Both the position numbers and the translations under genes were made by a program. Positions 24,891 through 32,710 of a DNA stretch of 33,616 nucleotides are shown piece after piece. Each line of letters starts with the position of its first letter. The first letter of the stretch is position 1. This DNA is from Caryophanales bacterium. Its GTDB lineage: Bacteria; Bacillota_I; Bacilli_A; RF39; UBA660. The notes under the pieces were generated by a model. The model was not told the DNA's origin. It ran no database searches and worked only from the letters and a program-made list of their open reading frames with translations. Location of the stretch: positions 1-33,616 of the forward strand of contig JAEEZV010000062.1 in the NCBI GenBank assembly GCA_016291995.1, read 5' to 3'.

Positions 24891-26011
24891 CCCGAAAGCT
24901 GTGTGAAGATAGACTTACCGTAAATGTCGTCGTAGTAATCCTCACTATCCTTATCATCACGATAAGCGTTATGACCAAGGACATTATGATCAGCATAATT
25001 ATGCTTAGCTGCAGTAGGATCAATAATCTGTAAAGCAGCCATTACCTTCTTAGTCTTATTGAACTTAGTATAAGCTGGGAAGGCATCAATAGTGAATGTG
25101 AAAGTGGAAGGATCGCCACTTGCAGCCATTGTAAATGTAAAGTTGGACTGAATTTTGCCACGAGGAATAATAAATTCCGCAGGGAAGTCCTGACCAGTTG
25201 CTTCATCACGGAAAAGTGTTGAAGCTTCAATGTAATAATAACCAGCGAAGCTCTTAGCATCAATCTGAAGTTCTTGAGCGCCAGCGCCATAAACTGCATA
25301 GCAATCAATACGAACAGTTGCACCTGATTTTACCAAATCAGCAATATCGTCTGTGTAAGCACTATTTGAACCCTCAGCATAAACTAACTTAAAGAGAATA
25401 TCTTTATCAGCTGCAGCAGTAATAATACCACGATTACCAAGAGTTACAGCACTTGAAACAGTAGAAGCGCCCGCATCTACGACAAAGATTTCAGCATCTT
25501 TAACAGCACTTAAGAATAATGATTGAGCACCCGCACTATCTAAAATAGTAGCAAAAATAGGAGCTTCTTTTGTAGCAATAAGAGTAGCACCATCACGAAC
25601 GTCATAAGGTAGACGTGCATATAAATCTTGACCGATAGCTTCAACAACTAGGTCATAAGTCTGATGGACATAAATCTTTTGCTTACCATCTGTATTGTCA
25701 TAACCATTAGCTGTTTTCTCTCCAACGCCCTTAACAATACCAGCGCCAGAAAGGACATGGAAACTAACTGGGGACATTAAAGCATCCTCGATTGTGAAGG
25801 TAATAGTCTTTTCACCGTCCCAACCAATTAGACGAGGATTACCTTTGCCACCCTGAGCATATACAGTTGTAGACGCACCCTCAAGAGTACTTGTCTTAGC
25901 GGTATCTAAATATAGAACCGGCTGCATTGCATCAAAGTGTTGGTTCCCAATGTCTACAGCAGCTAGAGGCTTGAAAACAACATCACAAATTTCGCGTACA
26001 CCAAATCGCAT
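24884..26011 (-). CDS. Major tail tube protein
   Basis: This 375-residue protein polymerises into the tail tube. It starts at ATG 26011 behind AAAGGAGG. The segment PRLIGWDGEKTITFTIEDA followed by LMSPVSFHVLSGAGI is the pattern I know from tube proteins of intestinal siphophages. The centre (residues ~135-245) looks like an inserted beta domain, and SNFTFTMAASGDPSTFTFTI is the second strand pair of the tube fold. The only Trp is TGG, and codons resemble those of the capsid gene, consistent with high expression. It ends FTQLSGE then TAA. Just before the stop lies a G5 run, and the -1 frame beyond it encodes a further domain, so two product lengths are likely. Confidence 0.92.
   Translation of the reverse strand: MRFGVREICDVVFKPLAAVDIGNQHFDAMQPVLYLDTAKTSTLEGASTTVYAQGGKGNPRLIGWDGEKTITFTIEDALMSPVSFHVLSGAGIVKGVGEKTANGYDNTDGKQKIYVHQTYDLVVEAIGQDLYARLPYDVRDGATLIATKEAPIFATILDSAGAQSLFLSAVKDAEIFVVDAGASTVSSAVTLGNRGIITAAADKDILFKLVYAEGSNSAYTDDIADLVKSGATVRIDCYAVYGAGAQELQIDAKSFAGYYYIEASTLFRDEATGQDFPAEFIIPRGKIQSNFTFTMAASGDPSTFTFTIDAFPAYTKFNKTKKVMAALQIIDPTAAKHNYADHNVLGHNAYRDDKDSEDYYDDIYGKSIFTQLSGE
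24887..24897 (-). other. Candidate -1 ribosomal frameshift site (G5 run) in the tube gene
   Basis: The tube frame reads CTT TCG GGG GAA TAA. A -1 slip on GGG keeps full pairing (GGG to GGG) and continues GGA ATA ACA GAG. The -1 frame is closed by a TAA about 20 bases upstream, so any shift must happen in this short window, where the G run is the only slippery stretch. It is not a classical X XXY YYZ heptamer because the A-site codon GAA would re-pair imperfectly. Confidence 0.62.
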
Positions 26012-26130
26012 GTGTGTTTTCCTCCTTTAATCTGTCGAAAAATCTGTATACATATTTTTCCTTTTCGTAATCATTTATTTCGCGCATAAACAATTACTCT
26101 TTATAATAAACAGGCCAAGGCACCTGATTA
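26012..26130 (-). other. Leader region of the tail tube gene
   Basis: This is about 120 bases without a convincing gene. It carries the strong AAAGGAGGAAAACACAC ribosome site for the tube gene at its end. A short frame from ATG 26087 runs into the tube gene but has no good ribosome site. I see no promoter with both boxes. Confidence 0.5.
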
Positions 26131-26901
26131 TTAATATAAATTTCTTGTCCACTCTTTTGGTTCTTCCATTTTTGAAACGTCCATAAGAGGGGTCGTACTA
26201 ACTTTCATATAAAAATCATGAGACACTTTTGTAAAATATCTATTGAAAGCATCATATAATTGAAATGGAGTATAATTAAAAAATATATTAATATCCATTT
26301 GTAATCCAATAGAAAGAATAGAAGTATATCGGCCAAACATTGATTGCGGGCCTTCCTTTTCAGCCGCAGCCTGATTTTTTCGTGCACGACCTTCTTTAAT
26401 TTTCTTTGCAATTTCAGCAGCCGCCGCATTTGCAGGATTATATTCTGGCTCGCTATCATTTATAATATGCGGTTCAAACAAATCATTTACTACATTTTGT
26501 AAATTTTGAAAATTAAAAGCATGAACTCGTCCACCAATAAATTTTTCTTCTTCCTGTTGGACATAAAAATCAATAGAGCTATCTTCAATTTTTATTTCAT
26601 AGTCAGGACAAATTAAATTTAATAACTTTAAAATAGAATCTTTAATAATCGATTCTTCTTTCATCGTTACTAATAATAATTGAAAATCGCTAAAGGCTTC
26701 TAATTGAGAATTGCCCTCTTTTATATTTTGAATTATGTTTTCGGGGTGACCTAATAAATTAATACCAATTAAAAATTCATCTTCACCATATATAACTATG
26801 TCTTTAATTGTTGGTTGTACAATAGCTATATTACAATCTATAACTTTTACAGGTTGTCCTGATAAATATAAACCAACATTTGCTCCTTGTACCTCCGCCA
26901 T
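26131..26901 (-). CDS. Unknown protein, possibly tail assembly factor
   Basis: This 256-residue protein starts at ATG 26901, nine bases after the previous stop, with a weaker AAGGA site, and ends in TAA. The single Trp (KEWTRN) is TGG. The N-terminal ~110 residues are alpha/beta (YGEDEFLIGINLL, LKLLNLICPDYEIKI); a charged Ala/Lys helix follows (AEIAKKIKEGRARKNQ), then MFGRYTSILSIGLQMDINI and a FNYTPFQLYDAFNRYF helix. That last part resembles the helix that tail assembly chaperones and related proteins share (short-loop-qLyd-fxR), but normal chaperones follow the tube gene and this one precedes it. Treat the function as open. Confidence 0.8.
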   Translation of the reverse strand: MAEVQGANVGLYLSGQPVKVIDCNIAIVQPTIKDIVIYGEDEFLIGINLLGHPENIIQNIKEGNSQLEAFSDFQLLLVTMKEESIIKDSILKLLNLICPDYEIKIEDSSIDFYVQQEEEKFIGGRVHAFNFQNLQNVVNDLFEPHIINDSEPEYNPANAAAAEIAKKIKEGRARKNQAAAEKEGPQSMFGRYTSILSIGLQMDINIFFNYTPFQLYDAFNRYFTKVSHDFYMKVSTTPLMDVSKMEEPKEWTRNLY

Positions 26902-26909
26902 AATATCAC

Positions 26910-27536
26910 TTATCCTTGACCAGTATTAGTCAGTTCTGTGATTCCTGATGGCATATCATTATTTATTTTTTCTCTATCTTCATTACCGTGTGTAGCAATA
27001 TATCTTAAAAGAATGCCCCCAAGATATTCATTCATTACTAACTCACTAGCACCCATAAACTGTAAAGTGCCAATACCAGATAATTTAGTTTCATTTAATA
27101 AACCATCGATATAACCAGCAATTTGATATGGGCGGAGTTTATAATTTTCTAATTCTCAATTATCTAAATGACAAATAATCGAAAAACTAATAACACAATC
27201 TCTATAGTGCGGATTCTCTGTAGGAACAAAATCATCAAACTCTAAAAGAATATATGCTTTAACTTCCTCATGCTCACCAAAAGCTAATTTAGGTACCGTC
27301 CGCAAATATTTACGATCATGCAAGAAATCTAATGTAACATGCTCTAAAACTTCTTGATATTGTAATTTAGACTCGTCTAAACAATCAGGAGTATTAATAA
27401 CTAAAAGTCGTTTTAATTTGTCGCTATAAGGACGAGATTCAACGAATAATCTTTTTCATATCTTCTCTTGGTCTGTTTCACATGATAAGAAAGTAGATTT
27501 GAAATTTTTAGCCAACAACGCCGACTGTGCTCTCAT
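26910..27536 (-). CDS. Putative tail terminator/tail completion protein
   Basis: This 208-residue protein starts at ATG 27536, five bases after GGAGG inside the preceding gene. TGA-Trp codons occur at EKIWKRL and LDNWELE. The middle section, VKAYILLEFDDFVPTENPHYRDCVISFSIICHLDNWE, is a pair of beta strands around a loop, followed by LRPYQIAGYIDGLL. This strand-helix order and the position just before the tube are what tail terminator proteins show. No sequence motif proves it. The C-terminal 50 residues (MNEYLGGILLRYIATHG onward) look flexible. Confidence 0.82.
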
Positions 27537-28650
27537 CTTTACCTCCAAACCAAGATTTAATAGTGATTAATAATTCTTTTTGTTCGCCCTCTTCTGTTTC
27601 ACAATATAAAGTAAACTGTCCTGTACGGCCAGTTAAAATTTCAATCTTGCATTGTTTACCATCTTGTGAAACAATTTTAGCCAAATCTGTATTTAATGAA
27701 TAAACACCTTTGCCACGATAAGTATAAAATTCAAAAGGAGAAACTTCTGTTTGTCCTTTGATATAGGGCTGTTCTCAATCAATTGTAATTTCGCTTGTGT
27801 GTTCACCATATTTAACAATATAAGTTCCAACAGCTCCAGGATAAATTCGTACTTTACACATACGGCCATCTTCAATAATTTCTTGTAAACGTACTCGTTC
27901 ATTGCCAAGAATTTCTCATTTATTCTTACGTTTATAATTTTCTGCTGAAACCATATAGCCAACAATAGTATCTTGTTTTACTATTGTTTCACCCATAATA
28001 ACGCCGTCATTTTCGTTAATAATTTCAGGCAACTCCGCAATAGGATTATCATAATATTCTTGTACTTCAAGTTCTAGTACTCCAGGAACCGAAATACTGT
28101 CTGTAACTTGTACTTCTCAAATATGATTATCTACTTTTATATGAGTAAAACGTTCAAAGAAGTCTCTTGTTTGTTGATTTAATTTAATATAAATAGTACC
28201 ACTTAAATTTAACTCATTAATATTAATTCCTCGTTTAATAAACCAACGCAAATCTGTTTCTGTTGGCCCTTGAAAATAAATTCAATAAGTTGTATCATCA
28301 ATAGTAAGAGTATAGCGGCAACGAATAATTTCTGAACGTAAATATGCTGTTTCAGTAATATATGGAAGATAAATCATCCAATGAGTACCGTCATCTAGAC
28401 ATTCAAAAACATCTCCAGGTTCAAGACCTGCCGCATATTCGACACTAACAATTTTTTTATCATAATCTGGTTTTAAATTATTTTCATTAATGAGCGCAGG
28501 CCACGCCGTATGCAAAGGAGTTTTTATCATACGGGTATGGTAATCATTTTTTAAAGCTCATTGTAAACTACGTAATTTTTGCTTTTTAATTCTTTCATTT
28601 TGATCGCCGCCCAAAAACTGGATACGACTTGCTAAGGTATTTATAGACAT
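27508..28650 (-). CDS. Beta-rich neck protein, possibly head closure or tail completion
   Basis: This 380-residue protein starts at ATG 28650 after a clear AAGGAGG site and ends in TAA 27508. Five Trp codons are TGA, for example LQWALK, TTYWIYF, NHIWEV and KNKWEIL. Residues 1-125 are mixed and basic, with CLDDGTHWMIYLPY; the middle is beta-rich (TIYIKLNQQTRDFFERF); the C-terminal ~130 residues look like tandem Ig-type modules, with CKVRIYPGAVGTYIVKYG and FTLYCETEEGEQKELLITI ending in KSWFGG. Position between the adaptor and tube genes fits a stopper or completion protein, but I cannot name a family. The last 29 bases overlap the next gene, whose ribosome site lies inside this one. Confidence 0.85.
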
Positions 28651-28659
28651 TTATCCTCC

Positions 28660-28971
28660 TTAGCTAAAATTATCTTTTGCTTTACCTAATAACCCGCATA
28701 TTTCAAAAATAGTGCGGCGGTAAGCCATAAAATCCATCTTATTTCCTAGTTCTCGCATCCCCTCCATCTTGCATAATGCGCTGAATAAAGATGGATTTTC
28801 TGGGAAAATAGTACTTAAACCTAAAAGTTCTAAAGAAAGAGTCTCAAGAGGTTTAATTCATTCTTGATCCTCTTCCCGCATAGGCAGTAACTTAAAGGTT
28901 TGAGAGGTCATGCGATCTAAAGTATTAAGCACGACCTCATCATCCACTGTTGTATAATAAATTGTTTCCAT
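28660..28971 (-). CDS. Small helical protein of unknown function (neck region)
   Basis: This 103-residue protein starts at ATG 28971 in a TAATG overlap with the previous stop and ends in TAA at 28660. One TGA-Trp (DQEWIKP, near residue 38) would split it under the standard code, leaving two short fragments. It is helical and has several Met and Leu (PSLFSALCKMEGMRELG, DFMAYRRTIFEICGLLG). I do not recognise a family. The tight coupling with the adaptor-like gene suggests a partner in neck assembly. Confidence 0.85.
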
Positions 28972-29453
28972 TATAAAGGTTCAATAATCTGCGTATAAGC
29001 AGATACAAAATTACCTTTGGTATCCATACGGCTGCGCCTACGATACAACCTTTGTAAATGGAAACCTTTTTCAATATATTGCTGTTTTAACTCTTTTAAT
29101 TGTTTCATATGACTTGCTTGTGAAGTAAATTTAAAATCACTTCCACTGTATTTTTGTCGTACAACATCAACATTAGCCAATTGAAAACCAAGTCATTCAA
29201 CAATCATATATTGACGAATAATCATCATTTCTTCTACATTTAACTTTACACCGAAATGTTTGTTTTCTTTATCAATAGAGTTAAAAAGATTTTTTTCTAC
29301 AGGAAATTCAAACCAAGGCAGCGCTGCAATTAAAATTTCTTCGAGCATCGCTGAAGTATCTTGTGCAGTTAATTCCATAAACATATCATCTGTAATACCT
29401 GCTAAAAAGAAATCATACATTTCTTGAAAAGTAGTAGGAGTTTCTTCTGTCAT
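28971..29453 (-). CDS. Putative head-tail adaptor protein
   Basis: This 160-residue protein starts at ATG 29453 with GAAAGGAG nine bases upstream; the upstream in-frame start at 29471 has no ribosome site. One TGA-Trp lies at 29193 (VEWLGFQ). The fold looks all-helical: an acidic N-terminus, LPWFEFP, then MIIRQYMIVEWL, then DVVRQKYSGSDFKFTSQASHMKQL and a basic RLYRRRSR helix. Its size, helical build and position between capsid and tube match the head-tail connector proteins that dock beneath the portal. The assignment is by pattern and synteny only. Its TAA overlaps the next ATG by one base, so the two genes are probably translationally coupled. Confidence 0.85.
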
Positions 29454-29475
29454 AAGAAGTTCTCCTTTCAATTTA

Positions 29476-30036
29476 TTATTGAACTCTACGTCCTGTGCTT
29501 ACAGTTTTATTTTCTTCTTGTGCGTTAACACGACGTTGCTTTGGTTTATTATCTTTTTCCGTAGTGCCAATTGCTTCTTCTAATGCAATTTGAGTATTAA
29601 TCATTGAAGTAATATTTTTACCTGTATTATTTTGAATTAATTCTCTTTTATTTACATCTGGAATACGAAGCTCAATAGCTTTATCTACAATCAGATCAAT
29701 AATACCTTCAGGAGCAAAATCTAAAGCATCATGAAGTTTATCCATACTTCCATTAAGAAGCAATTCTTCTACTTCTTTTGGAGTTCAACTATATTCATGA
29801 TCAAAGCTATCAAGAGAAACGCCAAACTCTAAAGCTAAGTCTCTATCTTTCACACTTAAAAAGTTTTGTAATAAAGATTCTCCGCCAGGATGGTAATAAA
29901 GTTTACGTAATTCTGTTGGAGTAATTTTCTTTATTTCATGTGCCGCAAATACACGGCGAATATTATCTTCAGGAATAGTATAAACAACTGTTCCACCAGT
30001 TAAATTTTGTACCTGAATATATTGTTCATCTGCCAT
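29476..30036 (-). CDS. Conserved phage protein of unknown function (head-neck region)
   Basis: This 186-residue protein starts at ATG 30036 behind AAAAGGAGATTATA and contains one TGA-Trp codon (YSWTPKE, 29785). Under the standard code it would appear as two fragments of 83 and 95 residues. The N-terminus is beta-rich (VQNLTGGTVVYTIPEDNIRR), followed by a helical part (PTELRKLYYHPGGESLLQNFL) and LDFAPEGIIDLIVDKAI, then a basic, disordered tail. Proteins with this pattern sit after the capsid gene in many intestinal siphophages, but I know no proven role. Position suggests a head-completion or internal head factor. Confidence 0.85.
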
Positions 30037-30068
30037 TATAATCTCCTTTTATCTCAAAATGCGTAGAA

Positions 30069-30095
30069 GGGGAGGGAGCATTTGCTCCGCTCCCC
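30069..30095 (-). terminator. GC-rich hairpin after the capsid unit (weak terminator or mRNA-stabilising stem)
   Basis: GGGGAG and CTCCCC arms, plus an inner 5-bp GGAGC/GCTCC stem, close a loop of about four bases with one bulge. On the minus strand only scattered T residues follow, not a clean T run, so partial termination or 3'-end protection of capsid mRNA is as likely as strong termination. Confidence 0.5.
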
Positions 30096-30124
30096 TATCG
30101 AATTAAATTAATGGTCGGACCCGA

Positions 30125-31111
30125 CTAGAAGTCAATATCTCCAGAATAAGTACCACCATTAATGGTTAAGCGGCTATGAGGATCTTCGCCCTCTGGGACG
30201 GTAATTGTAACAGTTTTAACTCCTTCATCTGTTGTGAAGGTACCGTCATTAAGAGTAACCGAACAATTTGCTCACTCAGGATATTTAGCTGCGCCATCAA
30301 CATAAACAGCACTGCAATCGGCCAAGACGCGGCTGTCGCCAACCTTGCCTTGAACGTTACCTGTTGTAACAATTGTACCGCCATTAATTTCAACTTGACC
30401 AGCACGAACAAGAACACCGACACCATTAGTGATACGGAATGTACCACCGTTAACTGTCAATGTACCATCTTGTGGTTGATAAATACCGCAAGCAATGTAG
30501 CCAGAGCTTTGAATACCACCGATAAATGTACCATCATTGATAACAATATCAGTACCGCCCCAACCACGAGTACCGTTACCTGCAATAACAGCATTATCTC
30601 TAGCAGTAAAGATACCGCCATTAATTTCAATACTTGAACCTTGCTGCATTGCACCAACTGCAAATTCTTGACTTGTAACTGAACCACCATTAATAATTAC
30701 ATGGCCAACTTCTCCTGAGCTACTACCAGCCCAAATTGCGGTGTCATTACTGGAATTATAATTACCAGATTCGATAGTGACTGTAGAATCACCAACAGCA
30801 ATTACGGCATGACTTTGAGCATTAACAGTACCGTTCTTTAATGTGACATCGGCACCATTATCAGCAACGATGGCTATGCTATTGCCAGTCTTTGTTAAAG
30901 TTTTACCATTTAAATCAATAGTCATATCCTTATCAATGACTAATGACTCTTCTAAGGTTGCACTTTCACCGATCTTAAGAGTTCCGCCTGCAGGCACTGC
31001 CGCGACAGCGTCTGCAATGGAATCATAATCACTAGAGTCTATTGGCTCTGGTTCTGGCTCAGGACCTGGACCCGGTTCAGGATCAGGCCCTGGCTCTGGA
31101 CCCGGGTTAAT
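30125..31111 (-). CDS. Capsid readthrough domain: Pro-rich hinge plus beta-helix
   Basis: These 328 codons continue the capsid frame after its TAG, giving a 686-residue long form. Residues 1-23 after the stop are a PGPEPG/PDPEPG hinge. Next comes SSDYDSIADAVAAVPAGGTL, the typical opening of a right-handed beta-helix (pectate-lyase-like superfamily), then repeated rungs such as VIINGGSVT, IEINGGIFT, IVINDGTFI, LTVNGGTFR, VEINGGTIV and LTINGGTYS. Such domains bind or act on glycans or serve as adhesin stalks; no catalytic residues can be assigned. One Trp (PEWANC at 30272) is TGA and two are TGG, and the frame ends in TAG at 30125. With no start codon or Shine-Dalgarno site of its own, it is most simply made as a minority C-terminal extension displayed on the head. 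A separate gene starting at GTG 30997 is the alternative, but it would lose the hinge and has no ribosome site. Confidence 0.8.
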
Positions 31112-31114
31112 CTA
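31112..31114 (-). other. Candidate leaky TAG codon (stop readthrough site) ending the capsid gene
   Basis: The capsid frame reads CGT AGT TAG ATT AAC CCG and then continues in the same frame through a Pro/Glu/Gly hinge into a full domain. No ATG and no ribosome site lie between the TAG and the domain. The GC-rich repeats that follow could fold and stimulate readthrough, but I cannot compute this. TAG is an ordinary stop elsewhere in this window (82, 3611, 13662, 30125), so the signal is local to this codon. Confidence 0.7.
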
Positions 31115-32185
31115 ACTACGAGTAGCTTTCTTAAGCTCACTGTTGCGATATGCGCAAATCCAGTTAAGCTTACCAAGAGAAGCTACAGTACCAATACCAA
31201 CCTTGGTATAGGTCTGCATATCTGTTGACCAATCATCATTATCAGTAATCTCACGAATATGGGTTTGACCCTCAAAGACAACCTTAATTGGCTTTTCAGA
31301 ACCAACAGGAATGATATAAGCCTGAGCAGGATCAACAACCTTCTCCATGTTAGTTTCATCAACTAGAGACTGATCAAGAATAATAACTTCATGACCCTTA
31401 TAAGTTAAGAGCCAACCCTTCTCCCAAAGAGTATCCTTCATCTTCTCAGAGATACGAGCTTCAGAAGGAATCATCTTTGCAGCAAATTCCTGTGTGCAGT
31501 AAATAGCAGCCTTGCCATAAGTATCAGCAATAGCAAGTAATTCGTCCATTGTTTGCTCGTCGAAACCAGCAACAGTAGCCTTATTTACATCAGGAATATT
31601 CTCCACCATAGCCTCGAGAGCCTTGGCAACCTCAGCATAGATGAAGTAGTCCATTTGGTCTAGAATGATGGAAGTGAAATCAGAGAACTGCCAACGGCCA
31701 TCGAGGAATTCCTCGAAACCAATACGAGCAGCACTGCCGATAGCACCAGTCTGAACCTCCATGGAAGCACCATCGAGCATAAAGACTTCATAACGACCAG
31801 CAAGACCAACACGAGTTACGAATGTGCGAGCACGACGCTTAGCAAATTCAGTAACCTTTAGACGGAATACCGCCTTATCGCCCTGCGGAATACGCTGAAC
31901 ATCAGCAAAGCGCATATAATTTTGCTCAATACGAGGAGGAAGAACTTCACTAATAGCTTGCTCAATTAAAGCAAAGATTGTGTTCTTATTCTCTTCGTAC
32001 TTACGATAATCGCAACCGCGACCTTCAACGTAACCAGTTAGAGTTTTAAATTCATTTGCTAGAGCTTCATTAACTTGCTCTGCAGAATAAGTTTCAGTTG
32101 CACCATCAAAGGAGAAAGTAGTAGAAGTACCACGCTCTGCCTTAGCAGCAGCAACAGCTAACTTTTTAAGTTCGCTAAATTCCAT
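31112..32185 (-). CDS. Major capsid protein (HK97-like fold)
   Basis: This is a 357-residue protein that forms the icosahedral shell. Its size, its place directly after scaffold and decoration genes, and its composition fit the HK97-fold capsid family. Visible features are an acidic/alanine-rich helical N-terminus, RFADVQRIPQGD near residue 105, a DGASMEVQTGAIGSAARIGFEEF-type region that would be the capsid E-loop/spine area (written here only in part as family reasoning), and a C-terminal GIGTVASLGKLNWICAYR strand. All five Trp codons are TGG, unlike neighbouring genes that prefer TGA, and many codons end in C or G, as expected of a highly expressed gene. The stop is TAG. The same frame stays open for another 328 codons beyond it, so this stop is probably leaky (see the separate entries). 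Confidence 0.93.
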   Translation of the reverse strand: MEFSELKKLAVAAAKAERGTSTTFSFDGATETYSAEQVNEALANEFKTLTGYVEGRGCDYRKYEENKNTIFALIEQAISEVLPPRIEQNYMRFADVQRIPQGDKAVFRLKVTEFAKRRARTFVTRVGLAGRYEVFMLDGASMEVQTGAIGSAARIGFEEFLDGRWQFSDFTSIILDQMDYFIYAEVAKALEAMVENIPDVNKATVAGFDEQTMDELLAIADTYGKAAIYCTQEFAAKMIPSEARISEKMKDTLWEKGWLLTYKGHEVIILDQSLVDETNMEKVVDPAQAYIIPVGSEKPIKVVFEGQTHIREITDNDDWSTDMQTYTKVGIGTVASLGKLNWICAYRNSELKKATRS

Positions 32186-32192
32186 TACTAAT

Positions 32193-32200
32193 CCTCCTTT
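32193..32200 (-). promoter_or_regulatory. Ribosome binding site of the major capsid gene
   Basis: AAAGGAGG lies 7 bases before ATG 32185. It fixes the capsid start there rather than at the in-frame upstream codon at 32218, which lies inside the preceding gene. Confidence 0.85.
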
Positions 32201-32202
32201 CA

Positions 32203-32694
32203 TTAAGCCTTGATGCATTGTAGCTTGACAGCAGGTTGACCGTCAGGCATTGTGTATTCTTTAACAACACGGAAAACTAGATCGCCATCGCCAGCAGCGA
32301 GGAAACCATCATCACCAGGAGTTACATCGTCGCCAACTTTAAGCTCTGTGCCCTCCGCAAATGTGTTTGTAGTAAAAATGTCGCCAACAGAGATGCGGAA
32401 TACGCGAGGATACATCTTACCATCATAGTAATCTGCAGCCTTTTGGGCGTAATGCTTGTGCATCTGATAGCGTTCATCATAAAGCTTTTCCTCGTTGAAA
32501 ACTAGCATCCACGCACCGTCACCTTCGAAATTGCATTCTCCAGCGGCATAGTCATACTTAACGAACATGCCATTCTCGAGAATTTCAATTTCTTTGTTTG
32601 CGGGTAGTTGCGCGTAAACACCGCCATCACGAGGAGCGGATAAATGATTAGGCTCTACCTGACCATATCCGTCGCGTTCAATGGTAATTGCCAT
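32203..32694 (-). CDS. Small capsid-associated protein (putative head decoration)
   Basis: This 163-residue protein starts at ATG 32694 behind a GAAGGAGAT ribosome site and ends in TAA 18 bases before the capsid ATG. It is beta-rich, with conserved-looking segments VEPNHLSA, ENGMFVKYDYA and PRVFRISVGDIFTTN. I recognise this pattern from proteins encoded between scaffold and major capsid in many intestinal siphophages, where they are called decoration or head proteins without firm proof. The single Trp is TGG and codon use resembles the capsid gene, suggesting high expression. A head-surface or capsid-stabilising role is inferred from position; no enzymatic motif is visible. Confidence 0.8.
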   Translation of the reverse strand: MAITIERDGYGQVEPNHLSAPRDGGVYAQLPANKEIEILENGMFVKYDYAAGECNFEGDGAWMLVFNEEKLYDERYQMHKHYAQKAADYYDGKMYPRVFRISVGDIFTTNTFAEGTELKVGDDVTPGDDGFLAAGDGDLVFRVVKEYTMPDGQPAVKLQCIKA

Positions 32695-32710
32695 TTAACA
32701 TCTCCTTCAA

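Noticed and set aside
26010-26087. Small minus-strand gene starting at ATG 26087
   Set aside because: The ribosome site is poor, it overlaps the tube start in another frame, and its later residues are Cys/Trp-rich nonsense.
30176-30637. Plus-strand 153-codon frame
   Set aside because: It is a mirror of the beta-helix repeats, low in complexity, with no ribosome site, and antisense to a well-supported frame.
30272-30997. Independent beta-helix gene starting at GTG 30997
   Set aside because: There is no Shine-Dalgarno site before the GTG, and the frame is open back through the hinge to the capsid stop, which would be unexplained.
31112-31114. TAG as a generally reassigned sense codon (for example Gln)
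   Set aside because: TAG ends genes at 82, 3611, 13662 and 30125 with the next ribosome site or a terminator following, and long genes have no in-frame TAG. Only the capsid TAG is followed by a long open domain.
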